This document shows positions 54,104-64,000 of a DNA stretch of 64,000 nt, one piece after another. Where the stretch lies: the NCBI GenBank assembly GCA_036250225.1, contig JAPZLL010000019.1:496001-560000 (forward strand). The letters run 5' to 3'. This DNA comes from Cercophora sp. LCS_1 (Eukaryota; Ascomycota; Sordariomycetes; Sordariales; Lasiosphaeriaceae). Each line of letters starts with the position of its first letter. Position 1 is the stretch's first letter. Position numbers and translations under genes: made by a program. The notes under the pieces were generated by a model. That model had not been told where the DNA came from and did not search any database. It worked only from the letters and a program-made list of their open reading frames with translations.

Positions 54104-55822
54104 ATGTCACTGAATCTTTCTTGTCCTAGAAAGTCGGGCCAGCCCAGTCCACATCTACCACGAAGGGCGGGTCTGAGTAGGAATCAACCCGTCGGGTCAC
54201 TGTTGAAATCTGGACCAACAATGGAAGCTCGACGCCGTCCCGTTGCCGACGATGACCCTCCTCAGAGTGACTCCTCAGATGAGGAACCGACAAGAATGTT
54301 GGGTATGCATCCTGTCCAGTTCACAAAAAAGTCTAGCCCCACCAAGCGAGAGTCTTCCAAGACCATCCGCAGCTCACGGACAAAAAGAGAGGTGTCCAAC
54401 GAACCAGAGACGAGATCAGCCCCAGGACGAGAGAAGCGCTCAGCTAGGGAGAAATCCCAGGTTAAGAAGGAACCCCCGGCCGACGACAGCGTCGGTGGCA
54501 AGCCCAGATCCGAGTCTTCGGCCAGCCAGAAGCGGAAAGCTCGCGAAATCGAGGAGGACATGAGTCGCGAGTTTATCAAGGAGGATGACAGGTGGGCAGA
54601 TGGTGGGAAGAAGAAGTCATCCGACGGCAGCAAGTACTCGTCGAAACCTCGATCACAATATCGGGACTCCAAGAAAGCCAAAATGAGTCAGGAGGAAGAG
54701 ACAACCCCTAGTCCCAAGAAGCCCAAGCTCAAAGTCCCGCAATCAACTGGCTCAGCAGCTTTATCCTCCCCTCGACCCGCGGCGGCGAGATCCAAGATCC
54801 AAGCCCTGCTATCGGAATCGGAGGAGTCTCTTTCACCTCGTCCAATGTCAACGAGATTCAAGTTGAATGTCCCGCAACCATTAGACCCGAAAACTGCATC
54901 CCCCTCTCGCCCCCCTTTCAAGGAACCGATGGGGATCACCTCACGTCAGACTGGCAAAGTTTCGGCGTCGAAGCAATTGAAGGCTGCTATACAGGAGAAG
55001 AGAATGAAGCTGGCAACGCAAGTCGAAATTAGCCCAGAGGCTACACAACGCCCTCAGTTCAAGATGTATGGGCTCGACCTCGATGACGATGATAGCCCAC
55101 TTAGATTGGACCGGATCTCAATATCACCGCCCCGATCTCCGATCCTAACGTCGAGCCGCAACGCCTGTCCGATGTGCGGCGAAGAGGTCAATCAAACCCT
55201 CCTCGAGAACTTCAAGAGAAAGCATCCACGTATGACGCTTCACGTAGAGCAGAAGTTTTGCCTTCACCACAAAAAGACATCCGCAAAGGAGACCTGGCTG
55301 GAAAGCGGGTATCCAGACATCAACTGGGGCACGTTGGAGAAGCGCATTGCAGAGCAGCATGGCTATCTCAAGAGTATCCTCCAAGGTACCAAGTGTTACT
55401 ACGGGGATATGTTCAGCCAGAAAATTAAATCCGGGCAGAACAAGACGATGCTCAAGTCAGAGGAGAATCCGACTCCTGGCTATTACGGCACCCGCGGCTT
55501 CAGAGTTATGTCCGAGATCATTGTCAGCAACTTCTCCTCGCTGCTCAGGAAACGGGCTGTCCAGGACAGACTTGTCTCGGCTAGAGGCCACACGGCGTAC
55601 GTGCAGGCTGTGCTGGTCCCTGAGCTTGCGGTCCAACTCATCAAAGAGGACATGAGCGTTGGCGCCGAGGAGGCAAGGTCAATCATGAACGAGAGTGTGT
55701 GGGTGGGAGAGCTGTTGAATGAGGAGGTTGCCGACGTGGTTCTGAGTGATGGTGATAACGATGATGATGACGACAAATCACTTACTGAGCTGTCATCCAT
55801 TTCGGAGCCAGAGAGTCCCTGA
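54104..55822 (+). CDS. RTC4: RTC4-domain protein (572 aa)
   Basis: A single exon. Residues 1-330 are disordered, basic and Ser/Lys rich with many SP sites and NLS-like clusters (QKRKAREIEEDM, SPKKPKLKVP). The C-terminal half is an RTC4 domain: ACPMCGEEVNQTLLENFKRK, QKFCLHHKKTSAKETWLESG and YPDINWGTLEKRI, then GYYGTRGFRVMSEIIVSNFS, RAVQDRLVSARGHTAYVQAV and LVPELAVQLIKEDMSVGAEE. CPMC with the following Cys and His residues may bind a metal. In yeast Rtc4 was found through genetic restriction of telomere capping; the biochemical role is unknown. A nuclear location is inferred. An acidic Asp run (DGDNDDDDDKS) is near the end. The alternative start at 54221 (MEARRRPV) is less likely because upstream residues (GLSRNQPVGSLLK) look conserved-like. 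Confidence 0.9.
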   Translation: MSLNLSCPRKSGQPSPHLPRRAGLSRNQPVGSLLKSGPTMEARRRPVADDDPPQSDSSDEEPTRMLGMHPVQFTKKSSPTKRESSKTIRSSRTKREVSNEPETRSAPGREKRSAREKSQVKKEPPADDSVGGKPRSESSASQKRKAREIEEDMSREFIKEDDRWADGGKKKSSDGSKYSSKPRSQYRDSKKAKMSQEEETTPSPKKPKLKVPQSTGSAALSSPRPAAARSKIQALLSESEESLSPRPMSTRFKLNVPQPLDPKTASPSRPPFKEPMGITSRQTGKVSASKQLKAAIQEKRMKLATQVEISPEATQRPQFKMYGLDLDDDDSPLRLDRISISPPRSPILTSSRNACPMCGEEVNQTLLENFKRKHPRMTLHVEQKFCLHHKKTSAKETWLESGYPDINWGTLEKRIAEQHGYLKSILQGTKCYYGDMFSQKIKSGQNKTMLKSEENPTPGYYGTRGFRVMSEIIVSNFSSLLRKRAVQDRLVSARGHTAYVQAVLVPELAVQLIKEDMSVGAEEARSIMNESVWVGELLNEEVADVVLSDGDNDDDDDKSLTELSSISEPESP

Positions 55823-58807
55823 GCACCGACTTGGATGTTGTCAAGGCATCCAGCCGGTTGCATGGACGGAGCAGTGCTTCAATTACATGGCATACATAAG
55901 CAAGCTGCATGTTACCCCGGGCGTTATTGTTTCTCGCTGTTTTGATCCGTCGTGGCATAAGACTGTAATAGATGCCTTGGGCAACCGGGCTGGGGCATGG
56001 AGATGAGTTTATGGAAGCTTACGGACCAGACCGGATCCCACGGAAGTCATCTTCATCCGATGTTACATAGATGGCGTCACTGCCGATTGGTAACCATTCA
56101 ATCCACAGGGCAGCCCTACCTCGGAGCGTTCGACTCGGGGCATGATGGACTCCCGGCTTCCTGTTTCAGGTGAGGCTTCTATGCTAGGACATGGGGGCTA
56201 CCACAGATCACACACCGACGGATCTGGAGAATATGCACCACAAGAAGCCCAGCTCGGGTGTTGCCGCAAACCTGGTTCGGTTGGGTCAATGGAAGAATGG
56301 GTATGTTCGAATTTTCGATGTTAAACTTTGGTGTTGAGGGGCCACCGTTGAGTTCTATCGGAGCCAAGACCTGCCACCTACCACGGGAAGGAACCGAGGC
56401 TTTCTGCATGCAGGGAGGGTCTTTTCCTCAAGAAGCGCCCGCAAGGACAAGCCTCAACAAAACCCCAATCGGATCGCATTATCGAGTGATTATGAACGTG
56501 TTGCGCGACTGATATCACTTTCGGCAAAGTCTACAGCGTCAAGACATGAGAGTTAGGTGTGTAGGCGAACACAGTGCGCTGATCAAACCCAGCGCCTTGC
56601 TGTGAACCCTTTGATTCGACTCGGGACCGGGCCGCCAAGGCGTTCGCCGCACACATCCTTTGATGCCTTTTTGTTGACTGCCGATGTGGAATCGCATCTA
56701 AGCCGGCCGAAAACCCGCACGTACAAGTGGATCGGGCTTACGATTCAATGTGATGATGACAATATGGCCAGTGTCAAGCGCCAGACTCGGGGATCAGACC
56801 GGCTTTCTTTGAGTTTGTTCTGAGGATCGCTATTGGCTCGTGTGGATGGTGTCGCTGGGTAATCTCACAATGTCTGGACGCACACCAACCTCAGATACTC
56901 CGGCCCTGCAAGCAATTGCCCAGCAGCGGGTGATCGCGAATGTGCATCGGTAGATTCAACACACAGCGCACCCTCTGGCGTCGGATCGGCCACGTTGGAC
57001 GTCGTTCTTGAGGCTGAAAAGGATGCAAGCTGCAGCTCATCAGTCAGACCATTGACGTCCACCGACTGGGAACAGACGAGTTGGTGTAACGACGACTGCA
57101 GAAAGAAATCTGGGGCGTCGTCTGCCTCAAACTGCCAAAAGCATTCCGACGTGCATGTGCCTTGGCTTCGCTCTTCGTCTGGTGGGCGGCGTCTTCGTTT
57201 TGGGTGGGGAAACACGACCCTGCCTGGGCACTGTGAAGGTGGGCATCAGGTCGGCCCCAGCGTCTTTGAGTTTCGGGCCCGAGCTTCCAGCCGCAGCTTG
57301 GTCTCGTCGGTTGCTCAACGAAACCTACCGAGGTGCACTTGGTGTCGTGGTCGTGTTGCGGCACACATGTACTTAAAGTTGAATCTGGAAACACCGCCGA
57401 CAAACCCCTGTAACCCGAGCCCTTCCTCCTCTTCGCAATGGACCGAATCCCGGCTGAACAAATCAACATCGAACTCGAGGCCAGAGTGGATGTCGGAATC
57501 GAGCTCGACAGACCAGCAACCCTAGGCCCAGGATAGGTCCGGGTGTCAGATCCTCACCCCGCGAGACCCTGGCGGCCCAAGCAACCCCCGACACTCACGA
57601 CTCTCGATGGAACTTGGGCAAGATCCCGGCCCTCCCAGTGCCTGATCCACAGACGGCTGCCACCCACACCCGACCCCCTTCAGGGCAGCAGGCCAGCCCT
57701 TGGGGTGGCTCGCCCGTTCTGCTCCCGCCGCCACACTCGCCGGAGGGTCAACCATTTGTCCATCGGGTCGCTGTCCCGACTTGTGCGTGCTCGCTAGGAC
57801 GACCGCTAAACAGCTAGCCTTGCTAGGAGTTGCATGAGGGATCGTTGCATGCTCGCTCGGGAAACCAGCTCGCTCGTTCGATGCTCGGGCGTTGAATTTT
57901 GCTGCCCGCAGTCAGGCGCAGTCATCAGGACGCAGGCAACCCTTTGGACGTGCAGCGAGAGGTGCGGGATGCACCTCATGCACGACGCCCTGCTTCCCAC
58001 TGGACCGGGCTTTTTCCCGCCACAATACTCAAGTAGCCGACTTTCGAGTGTTCTCCAGGTGCACAGGATATTGCGCAGTTGCTGGCGCTTGAGATGGTCC
58101 TGGCTCTCCAGTGGGCTTCTGGATAGAGGTGTCGACCAAACCAGGCACACCACGCAAGGCCCTGAGGTCATTTTGATACCCCTCCCGGAGACAGTGAGGA
58201 TACATACCTTACCGCCTCCTTACAATATTTGAGAAATCCAAATATTATTGAAGGCCTTGAGGCTCTTTCCATTTTCTCTCTCGGGGGAACACACACGCCT
58301 GGCGCCTTTGAGCAATATTCGGGGGCTTCGCATTGTCCTTCAAGCTCTTGATTTTGCTTTGATACCCCTCGCTGGAAGCAAAAAGATACACGTCTTGCGG
58401 CCTCGGCAACTCGTTTATTTTGTCAGGGCCTTGCCAGGGTTGTAACTCTCAGCCGTGCACCAAAACCCCTGGTGGACCTTGAGACGTCCCTCCGCACTCC
58501 CACCCGCGCCCGCTTGCCGGTGTCTCAATACAGACAGACCTTTCGCCTAAACCACCGTCGATTCTACCGCGTCTTCCCCATCACCGCCAGCATCAATCCT
58601 TGCTGCCGTCTCAGCCGCCAGCATATTCGAGCACATACGAGACGCCAGCGCCGAGATTTGCACACATTCGCGCCCACGATTCAGCAGACCCGCGTACCAC
58701 ACCACTGAAATGACCTAGAAACACACTTGTCTCGCTCCCCCATGGAATGTATGGCCGTGGCCCATTAGTCGTCGGTTCTTTGTTCGGTTCGACTCCCGTT
58801 GGTGACA
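55823..58807. other. gene-poor 3-kb region upstream of adenylate cyclase
   Basis: No gene is firmly supported. The best candidate is a minus-strand frame at 56865-57215 (116 codons) with normal-looking residues (CFWQFEADDAPDFFLQSS), but no start, partner exon or family is evident. The region includes Cys/Pro-rich noise ORFs and a pair of similar segments at about 58170-58260 and 58345-58440 sharing TTTGATACCCCTC. The last several hundred bases are probably a long leader of the cyclase gene. Confidence 0.45.
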
Positions 58808-61800
58808 ATGGGTAAGAATGACGCCGCCTCATCCCGCTTCAGCTCCATGACGAGCTCGTCCACCGACAGCGCTCGCTCCAGCGTCACCGTAAAGCCGTTG
58901 CCGTCGACGCCAAACTCGGCCGCCGCCGCCGCCACCAATGCCTCGCGCACCACTTCCCACGGCTCGAGAAGGGCCGCCCCGTCGCGACTCAAGACAGACG
59001 AGAACGGCACCCTCATGAGGTGAGTAGCCGCCCATCGACGCACCTTTCCTACCGATGCAGCTACCCGAGACGTGCCCCATACCCCATCGAAGTGCCTTGC
59101 CCACAGAACACGAACTAACGGATGCTTGCGCCCGCGTTTTTGCAGGTCCTTCAAGGATTCCGAGTCCCAAGTCTCGCCCACGTCCACGGCCGCAGGGTCG
59201 CGTTTGGCCCTGTCGCCCTCCTCCACGGCTTCCGCGACCTCCCTCCGCGACCCGCGCGACAATCACCGAATGAGCGACCTGACCAACTACCGCCGCGACT
59301 TGGCGATCCTTGACCCCGCTGGTGGCCGAGCTCACCAGAACCAGCAGAGCAATCCCGCGACCGGCTCGCTCAGCCAAATCGCACCGTGGATGTCAGGCGG
59401 CACCGGCATCGCCAGCGCGGGCGGCTCCAGCACGTTTTACAATGATTCGACTGATAACCTGTCCCTCAGCTCCCAGTTGTCGCCGGGGATCCGAGGCCTT
59501 GCAGGGCGCCCATCGCAGACAACCGCCGGGAGCAACGACTCGCCCGACGCCGCATACTTTACCGACGAGCGCCGACCGTCGATTGCAAGCATCACCACGA
59601 CGGCCAGCAGCCAGGGATCGAGGACAAGCGCGACAAGAGGAGGGCTTAGGAAGCTTCAGGGTTTCTTTGGGGAGGAGTTCCCCGGGCGGGATTCCTCAGA
59701 AACCAGCTTGACGCATCCCACTGGGAAAGAGCATCGGTCGCACTCATACAGTCACAACCGACCGCACAGAGATCGCAACTACTCCAATGCTACCGACCAT
59801 GGCAGGGACTCTTCCCCACATTCCCGGCCGAGAACACCCGTGCCGGCGCCCGAAGTCGTCCCATTTCTCTACCAAGAAGCCGATGTATGTTTTGCACCCC
59901 GATTGAGGTGTCATTTGCGCCAGCCAGCATGCTTTGGCTCACTGCCACCTGAAACACTGCATCTTTTTGTCTTTTGCATCTTCTTTCACGTCTTTATGCA
60001 CTGACACTCTTATCCTACCTAGGACATTGCGCGCTACGGGGAAGCCCCGGTCAGGGGAGTACTGAGTGGACCTGATCGCGAGCGCTACATTAATGAAGGG
60101 TCGGTCCAAAATCCGCCCAAAACCTCTTCGAGCGGACGGTCGGCGCATTCGATTGTCCATCTGCATGGCCACCATCGCCACAACAAGAGCAACGACGATC
60201 CAAGGGCGCTGAGACCGTCGATCAGCAGGGAGGACTCTGGCGTCAGCTACCCCAAGGATCGCAACAACTCGACCGCCATGTTCAACTCCCGATCACGAGC
60301 CCAGAGCCCCGCGCCCAGCGGCAACGGGTCGTATTTTGGTACTAAGAACGGTTCGATTGACAGCGGTCAAACCTCGCCCGGGCAACAACGAAAAGGCGGC
60401 ATCCTCGGCCGCCTGCGCGGCAGGGGACACAGAGATAAGGACGATGGGACAGACCAATCGCTCAAGAAGCTGACGCCGTCATCGAACTCGCTCCAAAGAC
60501 GCCCCTCTAGACAGGATTTCGCTCGCGGCGATGCTGGGTTTATCTCAATCCCGTCGGATTTGTCCGGGCTCAACGAATATCGCGATAATCGCGATGCCCG
60601 TGACGCTTACGGCTTGCGCCCGACACAAGGGAAGCAAGCCGGGACGTTCAGTAATAAATTCCCATTCAGCAGCAAGAAGGGCCGGTCAAACCGGCAGCAT
60701 GATGATTCTGACGAACATGTAGGGCCGACAGATCGGCAGGATGGCGGGATCATGTTCCATCTCGATACCAATCTGAACGACATGAGCGGTATCCTGACCA
60801 GGCCTCTGCCCCTGACCCCCATGGACGCCGATTTCCTCAACAATCCCGAGCATGACAAAATGCCCAGACCCTCGGCCGGCTCGCTCGGGCTGAACAGCGA
60901 GTGGAATGCACCAGACAGCTGGGCAGTTCGACGGGGCGACGAGCCGTCCGCCCATGTACCCGAAGCCGATGACATTGGGAGCCCACCGCGGCCGGAAGAA
61001 AAGCTCAAAACGTACTGCATTCGCGTGTTCCGGTCGGATGGCACTTTTGCTACGCTTCAAAACTCGCTGGATGCCACGGTGCACGACCTGATCTCCCAAA
61101 TCGTCAAGAAATCGTATATGACTGATGGATTGGATAACTACCATATCATTCTTAAGAAGCATGGTATGATACGGATTCTGAGCCCTGTCGAACGTCCGCT
61201 CCTCATGCAGAAACGACTGCTCCAGCAAATCGGGTACGAGGACCGCGACAGGATAGAGGACATTGGGCGCGAGGACAACAGCTACCTGTGTCGATTCTTG
61301 TTCCTTTCGGCCAGGGAGAGCAATTTCCACACCTCGACCCACGACCTTGGTTTTGGACGCCTACCTAAGTTCAACCACGTCGACTTGTCAGGCCGCAACA
61401 TCTACACCATCCCGGTCCCGCTCTACTCCAAAGCCTCCGAGATTATCTCGCTTAACCTGTCTAGAAATCTGTCGCTGGATTTGCCTAGGGACTTTGTGCA
61501 GTCTTGCACGAATCTTCGAGACATCAAGTATAACAACAATGAGGCCCGGAAGCTGCCACCGAGCCTGAACGGGGCAAGCAAGTTGACATACCTGGATGTG
61601 TCTAACAATCGCCTTGAACAGTTAGACCAGGCTGAGCTCGGCAGTCTTACCGGTCTCCTCAAGTTTAATCTCGCCAATAATCGTCTCAACTACCTTCCGG
61701 CATACTTTGGGGCTTATCGCGTGTTACGTACCCTTAACATCTCTTCCAACTTTCTGGACAAGTTCCCCACGTTCCTGTGCGACCTTGAGAGCCTTGTCGA

Positions 61801-64000
61801 CCTTGACCTGAGCTTCAATCTGATACACGGGTTTCCCGAGTGCATCGGCAAGTTGAGAAACTTGGAAAAGTTTGTCATAACGAACAACCGCCTCTCGGGG
61901 ACGATGCCCGAATCATTCAGGAACCTGAGCAGTCTCCGCGAGCTGGACATCAAGTACAATGGCATCACCGGGATTGATGTGATTTCAGAGCTCCCCAAGC
62001 TGGAGATTTTGTCGGCAGACCACAACGCCATCTCGCAGTTTACAGGCTCGTTCGAGAGGATACGAAGTCTCAAGCTCAACTGGAATCCCATCACAAAGTT
62101 TGAGATCCGATCTCCTATCCCAACCCTCAAAGTCCTCAACCTGTCTCACTGCCAGCTCGCGAGCATTGACGAGTCATTCAACAACATGTTGAGCCTGGAG
62201 AGGCTGGTGCTTGATAAAAACTACTTTGTCTCGCTGCCCAATACGATTGGGAACCTCAAACGACTCGAGCACTTCAGCATTGCGAATAACTCGGTCGGTG
62301 AGCTGCCTCCTGAAATCGGCTGCCTCACAGAGCTCCGCGTGCTCGATGTCCGCGGCAACAACATTCGCAAACTTCCTATGGAGTTGTGGTGGGCGAATAA
62401 GCTTGAGACGCTCAATGCCTCGTCCAACGTTCTTGAAAACTTCCCCAAGCCCGCATCTCGCCCGCCTCAGCCTCCCGGAGAGGCGAATGGCTCTGCCAAT
62501 GGCCTCAGCGGCAAGTCTAGCCAGACGGGCGCTTTGTCGCAGACCCCAAGCGCGGAGGAATTGAATGGCGATACATCAAGACGCCCAAGCCAGGCCTCCA
62601 GTACCCTTCTAAGTGTTGGGCCTTCCCCGGTGCCGGGTGGTGCTGACCGCAAGGGCTCTTTGGTTTCCGTTTATGGAAAGGGTGGCCGTAAAACGTCTGT
62701 CATCTCAAGGAGCACAACAAGCACAACACAGAGCGACAGTGGAAGTCGGACACCTATTGGAAGCAACCCCAGAAAGGACTCTGGGCTCTCGGGACGCCTC
62801 ACCAGCACCTTTGCTGGTTCCCTCCGGAACCTCTTCATTGCCGACAACCGACTAGAGGACGACGTGTTTGATCAAATCACGCTCCTCTATGAGCTGCGGG
62901 TGCTTAATCTCTCCTACAACGACCTGAACGACATGCCACAGCGCTCTATTAAGAGCTGGCCGCAGCTTGTGGAGCTGTATTTGTCCGGCAACGAGTTGAC
63001 GACGTTGCCAGCAGACGATCTTGAGGAGTACAACTCTCTGCAAGCCCTGCACATCAACGGCAACAAGTTCACCAATCTTCCCGCAGACATATCCAGGGCT
63101 AAGAAACTTGCGGTTCTCGACTGCGGAAGCAACTATCTCAAATACAACATTGCCAACGTTCCGTATGACTGGAATTGGAATCTCAATCCTAACCTGAGAT
63201 ACCTCAACCTGTCAGGGAACCGACGGCTGGAGATCAAGCAGACGCCCGCGGCCGGCGGCCCGCACCGTGAACAGTATACAGATTTCAACCGCCTTCCCAA
63301 CCTCCGTGTGCTCGGCTTGATGGACGTGACGCTTACCCAACCAAGTATTCCCGACCAAAGCGAGGACAGACGTATCCGAACATCGGGCGCTCAAGTGGGA
63401 CCTTTGCAGTACGGCATGGCTGACACGCTTGGGAAGAACGAACATTTGTCGACAATAGACTTGCTCGTTCCTCGTTTTAACTCGTCGGATACGGAAGTGC
63501 TTCTCGGACTCTTCGACGGCCAGGCACTCAGCAGTGGCGGGTCTAAAATCGCCAAGTATCTTCACGAAAACTTTGCCCCCACTTTGTCGGGGGAGCTGAA
63601 AGGTCTCAAGCCAAAGGAGACGCCCGAAGATGCGCTGAGGCGCGCATTCTTGTCGCTCAACAAAGATCTTGTGACGGCGGCGATTCAGCACACCGAAGAG
63701 AGGCCGGTGGCGGCGCACCGTGGTTCGTCAGCTCCTGCGGTGGTGCTCAGCAAAGAAGACATCAACACTGGCGCTGTCGCGGCTGTTGCCTACCTCCGGA
63801 ACCAGGAGCTGTATGTTGCCAACGTGGGCGACGTCCAAGCCATGTTGATCCAGACGGATGGGCAGCATCGCATATTGACCAAGAAGCACGATCCTGCAGA
63901 CCCGCATGAACGGTCTCGCATTCGTGATGCCGGCGGCTGGGTCTCTCGCAACGGACGGCTCAACGATCTCCTGGAAGTCTCGCGAGCATTTGGCTACCTT
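58808..64000 (+). CDS. cr-1: adenylate cyclase, 5' part, runs off the window
   Basis: This is the fungal Ras/G-protein-responsive adenylate cyclase that makes cAMP at membranes. Exons 58808-59019 and 59146-59884 are followed by a third from 60023 that is open to the last base (1643 codons seen). Residues 1-600 are Ser/Arg rich, with a G-alpha-binding-like region near 300-345 (LYQEADDIARYGEAPVRGVL). A Ras-association domain lies at about 640-735 (KTYCIRVFRSDGTFATLQNS). Leucine-rich repeats run from about 765 to 1390 (LTYLDVSNNRLEQLDQAEL, LRTLNISSNFLDKFPTFL), interrupted by a Ser/Thr-rich insert near 1135-1235. A PP2C-like domain starts at about 1450 (VLLGLFDGQALSSGG, ELYVANVGDVQAMLI). The cyclase catalytic domain must lie beyond the window. 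The domain order matches fungal adenylate cyclases; the symbol follows Neurospora. Confidence 0.95.

Noticed and set aside
56995..57525. 176-codon plus-strand frame in the gene-poor region
   Set aside because: Ser/Cys/Arg noise-like composition with overlapping open frames on the other strand; no domain or splice support.
58786..58796. Perfect tRNA B-box-like GGTTCGACTCC near the adenylate cyclase start
   Set aside because: The flanking bases do not form a T stem, anticodon arm or acceptor stem, so it is not a tRNA.
1..64000. Search by eye for transposons, CRISPR arrays, viral genes and secondary-metabolite enzymes
   Set aside because: No transposase or reverse-transcriptase motifs, no regular spacer arrays, and no PKS/NRPS or terpene enzyme motifs were seen; all recognised genes are cellular.

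Overview
This window is nuclear DNA of a filamentous ascomycete, most likely a Sordariomycete (possibly order Sordariales; this placement is inference from protein flavour, not a search). The evidence is short introns of about 45-70 bases (a few longer) with GT..AG ends and CTRAY branch points, fungus-only families (Zn2Cys6 regulator, RTC4-domain protein, LRR/PP2C adenylate cyclase, secreted GH37 trehalase) and moderate GC with a C/G third-base bias. I found 24 protein-coding genes, two of them weakly supported (a 75-aa ORF and a C2H2 gene with a broken frame), plus one tRNA gene. Most exon boundaries were set by hand so that reading phases close and family motifs are restored.

Layout. 1-6.4 kb is gene-poor, with a CAT microsatellite, a degenerate tandem repeat and one small putative gene. 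6.4-8.6 kb holds a large disordered fungal protein, followed by tRNA-Val(CAC). 9.6-20.6 kb is a metabolic block, all on the + strand: a secreted GH5 mannanase-like hydrolase, a Zn2Cys6 transcription factor, a threonine aldolase and a secreted GH37 trehalase. 21.5-31 kb is dense housekeeping: GCN5 acetyltransferase (-), OST5 (+), RAD1 9-1-1 clamp subunit (+), a C2H2 zinc-finger gene (-), a PCD1-type CoA diphosphatase (+), a CTR copper transporter (-), BNA1 3-hydroxyanthranilate dioxygenase (+) and an FAH-family acylpyruvase-like enzyme (-). 32-42.5 kb holds an unknown fungal protein, an SRm160-like PWI/RS splicing factor, EAF6 of NuA4, a dipeptidyl-peptidase V-like serine peptidase and the cohesin kleisin RAD21 (-). 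44-55.8 kb holds the Golgi Ca/Mn ATPase PMR1, COG4, a PSI-domain membrane protein, the molybdopterin-synthase small subunit (-), dynactin p50 (-) and an RTC4-domain protein. After a 3-kb gene-poor leader, adenylate cyclase starts at 58.8 kb and runs off the right end.

There is no biosynthetic cluster, intact transposon, CRISPR or viral element that I can see. Loose functional groupings are Golgi/secretory genes (OST5, PMR1, COG4), chromatin and genome maintenance (GCN5, EAF6, RAD1, RAD21, RTC4), and a carbohydrate block with its own regulator. The most interesting observations are a 130-codon in-frame, coding-like extension behind the GCN5 stop codon, a C2H2 gene whose third finger lies one base out of frame, a GC-AG intron that interrupts the catalytic His region of the peptidase, and a MoaD-like protein ending in Ser-Gly instead of Gly-Gly.
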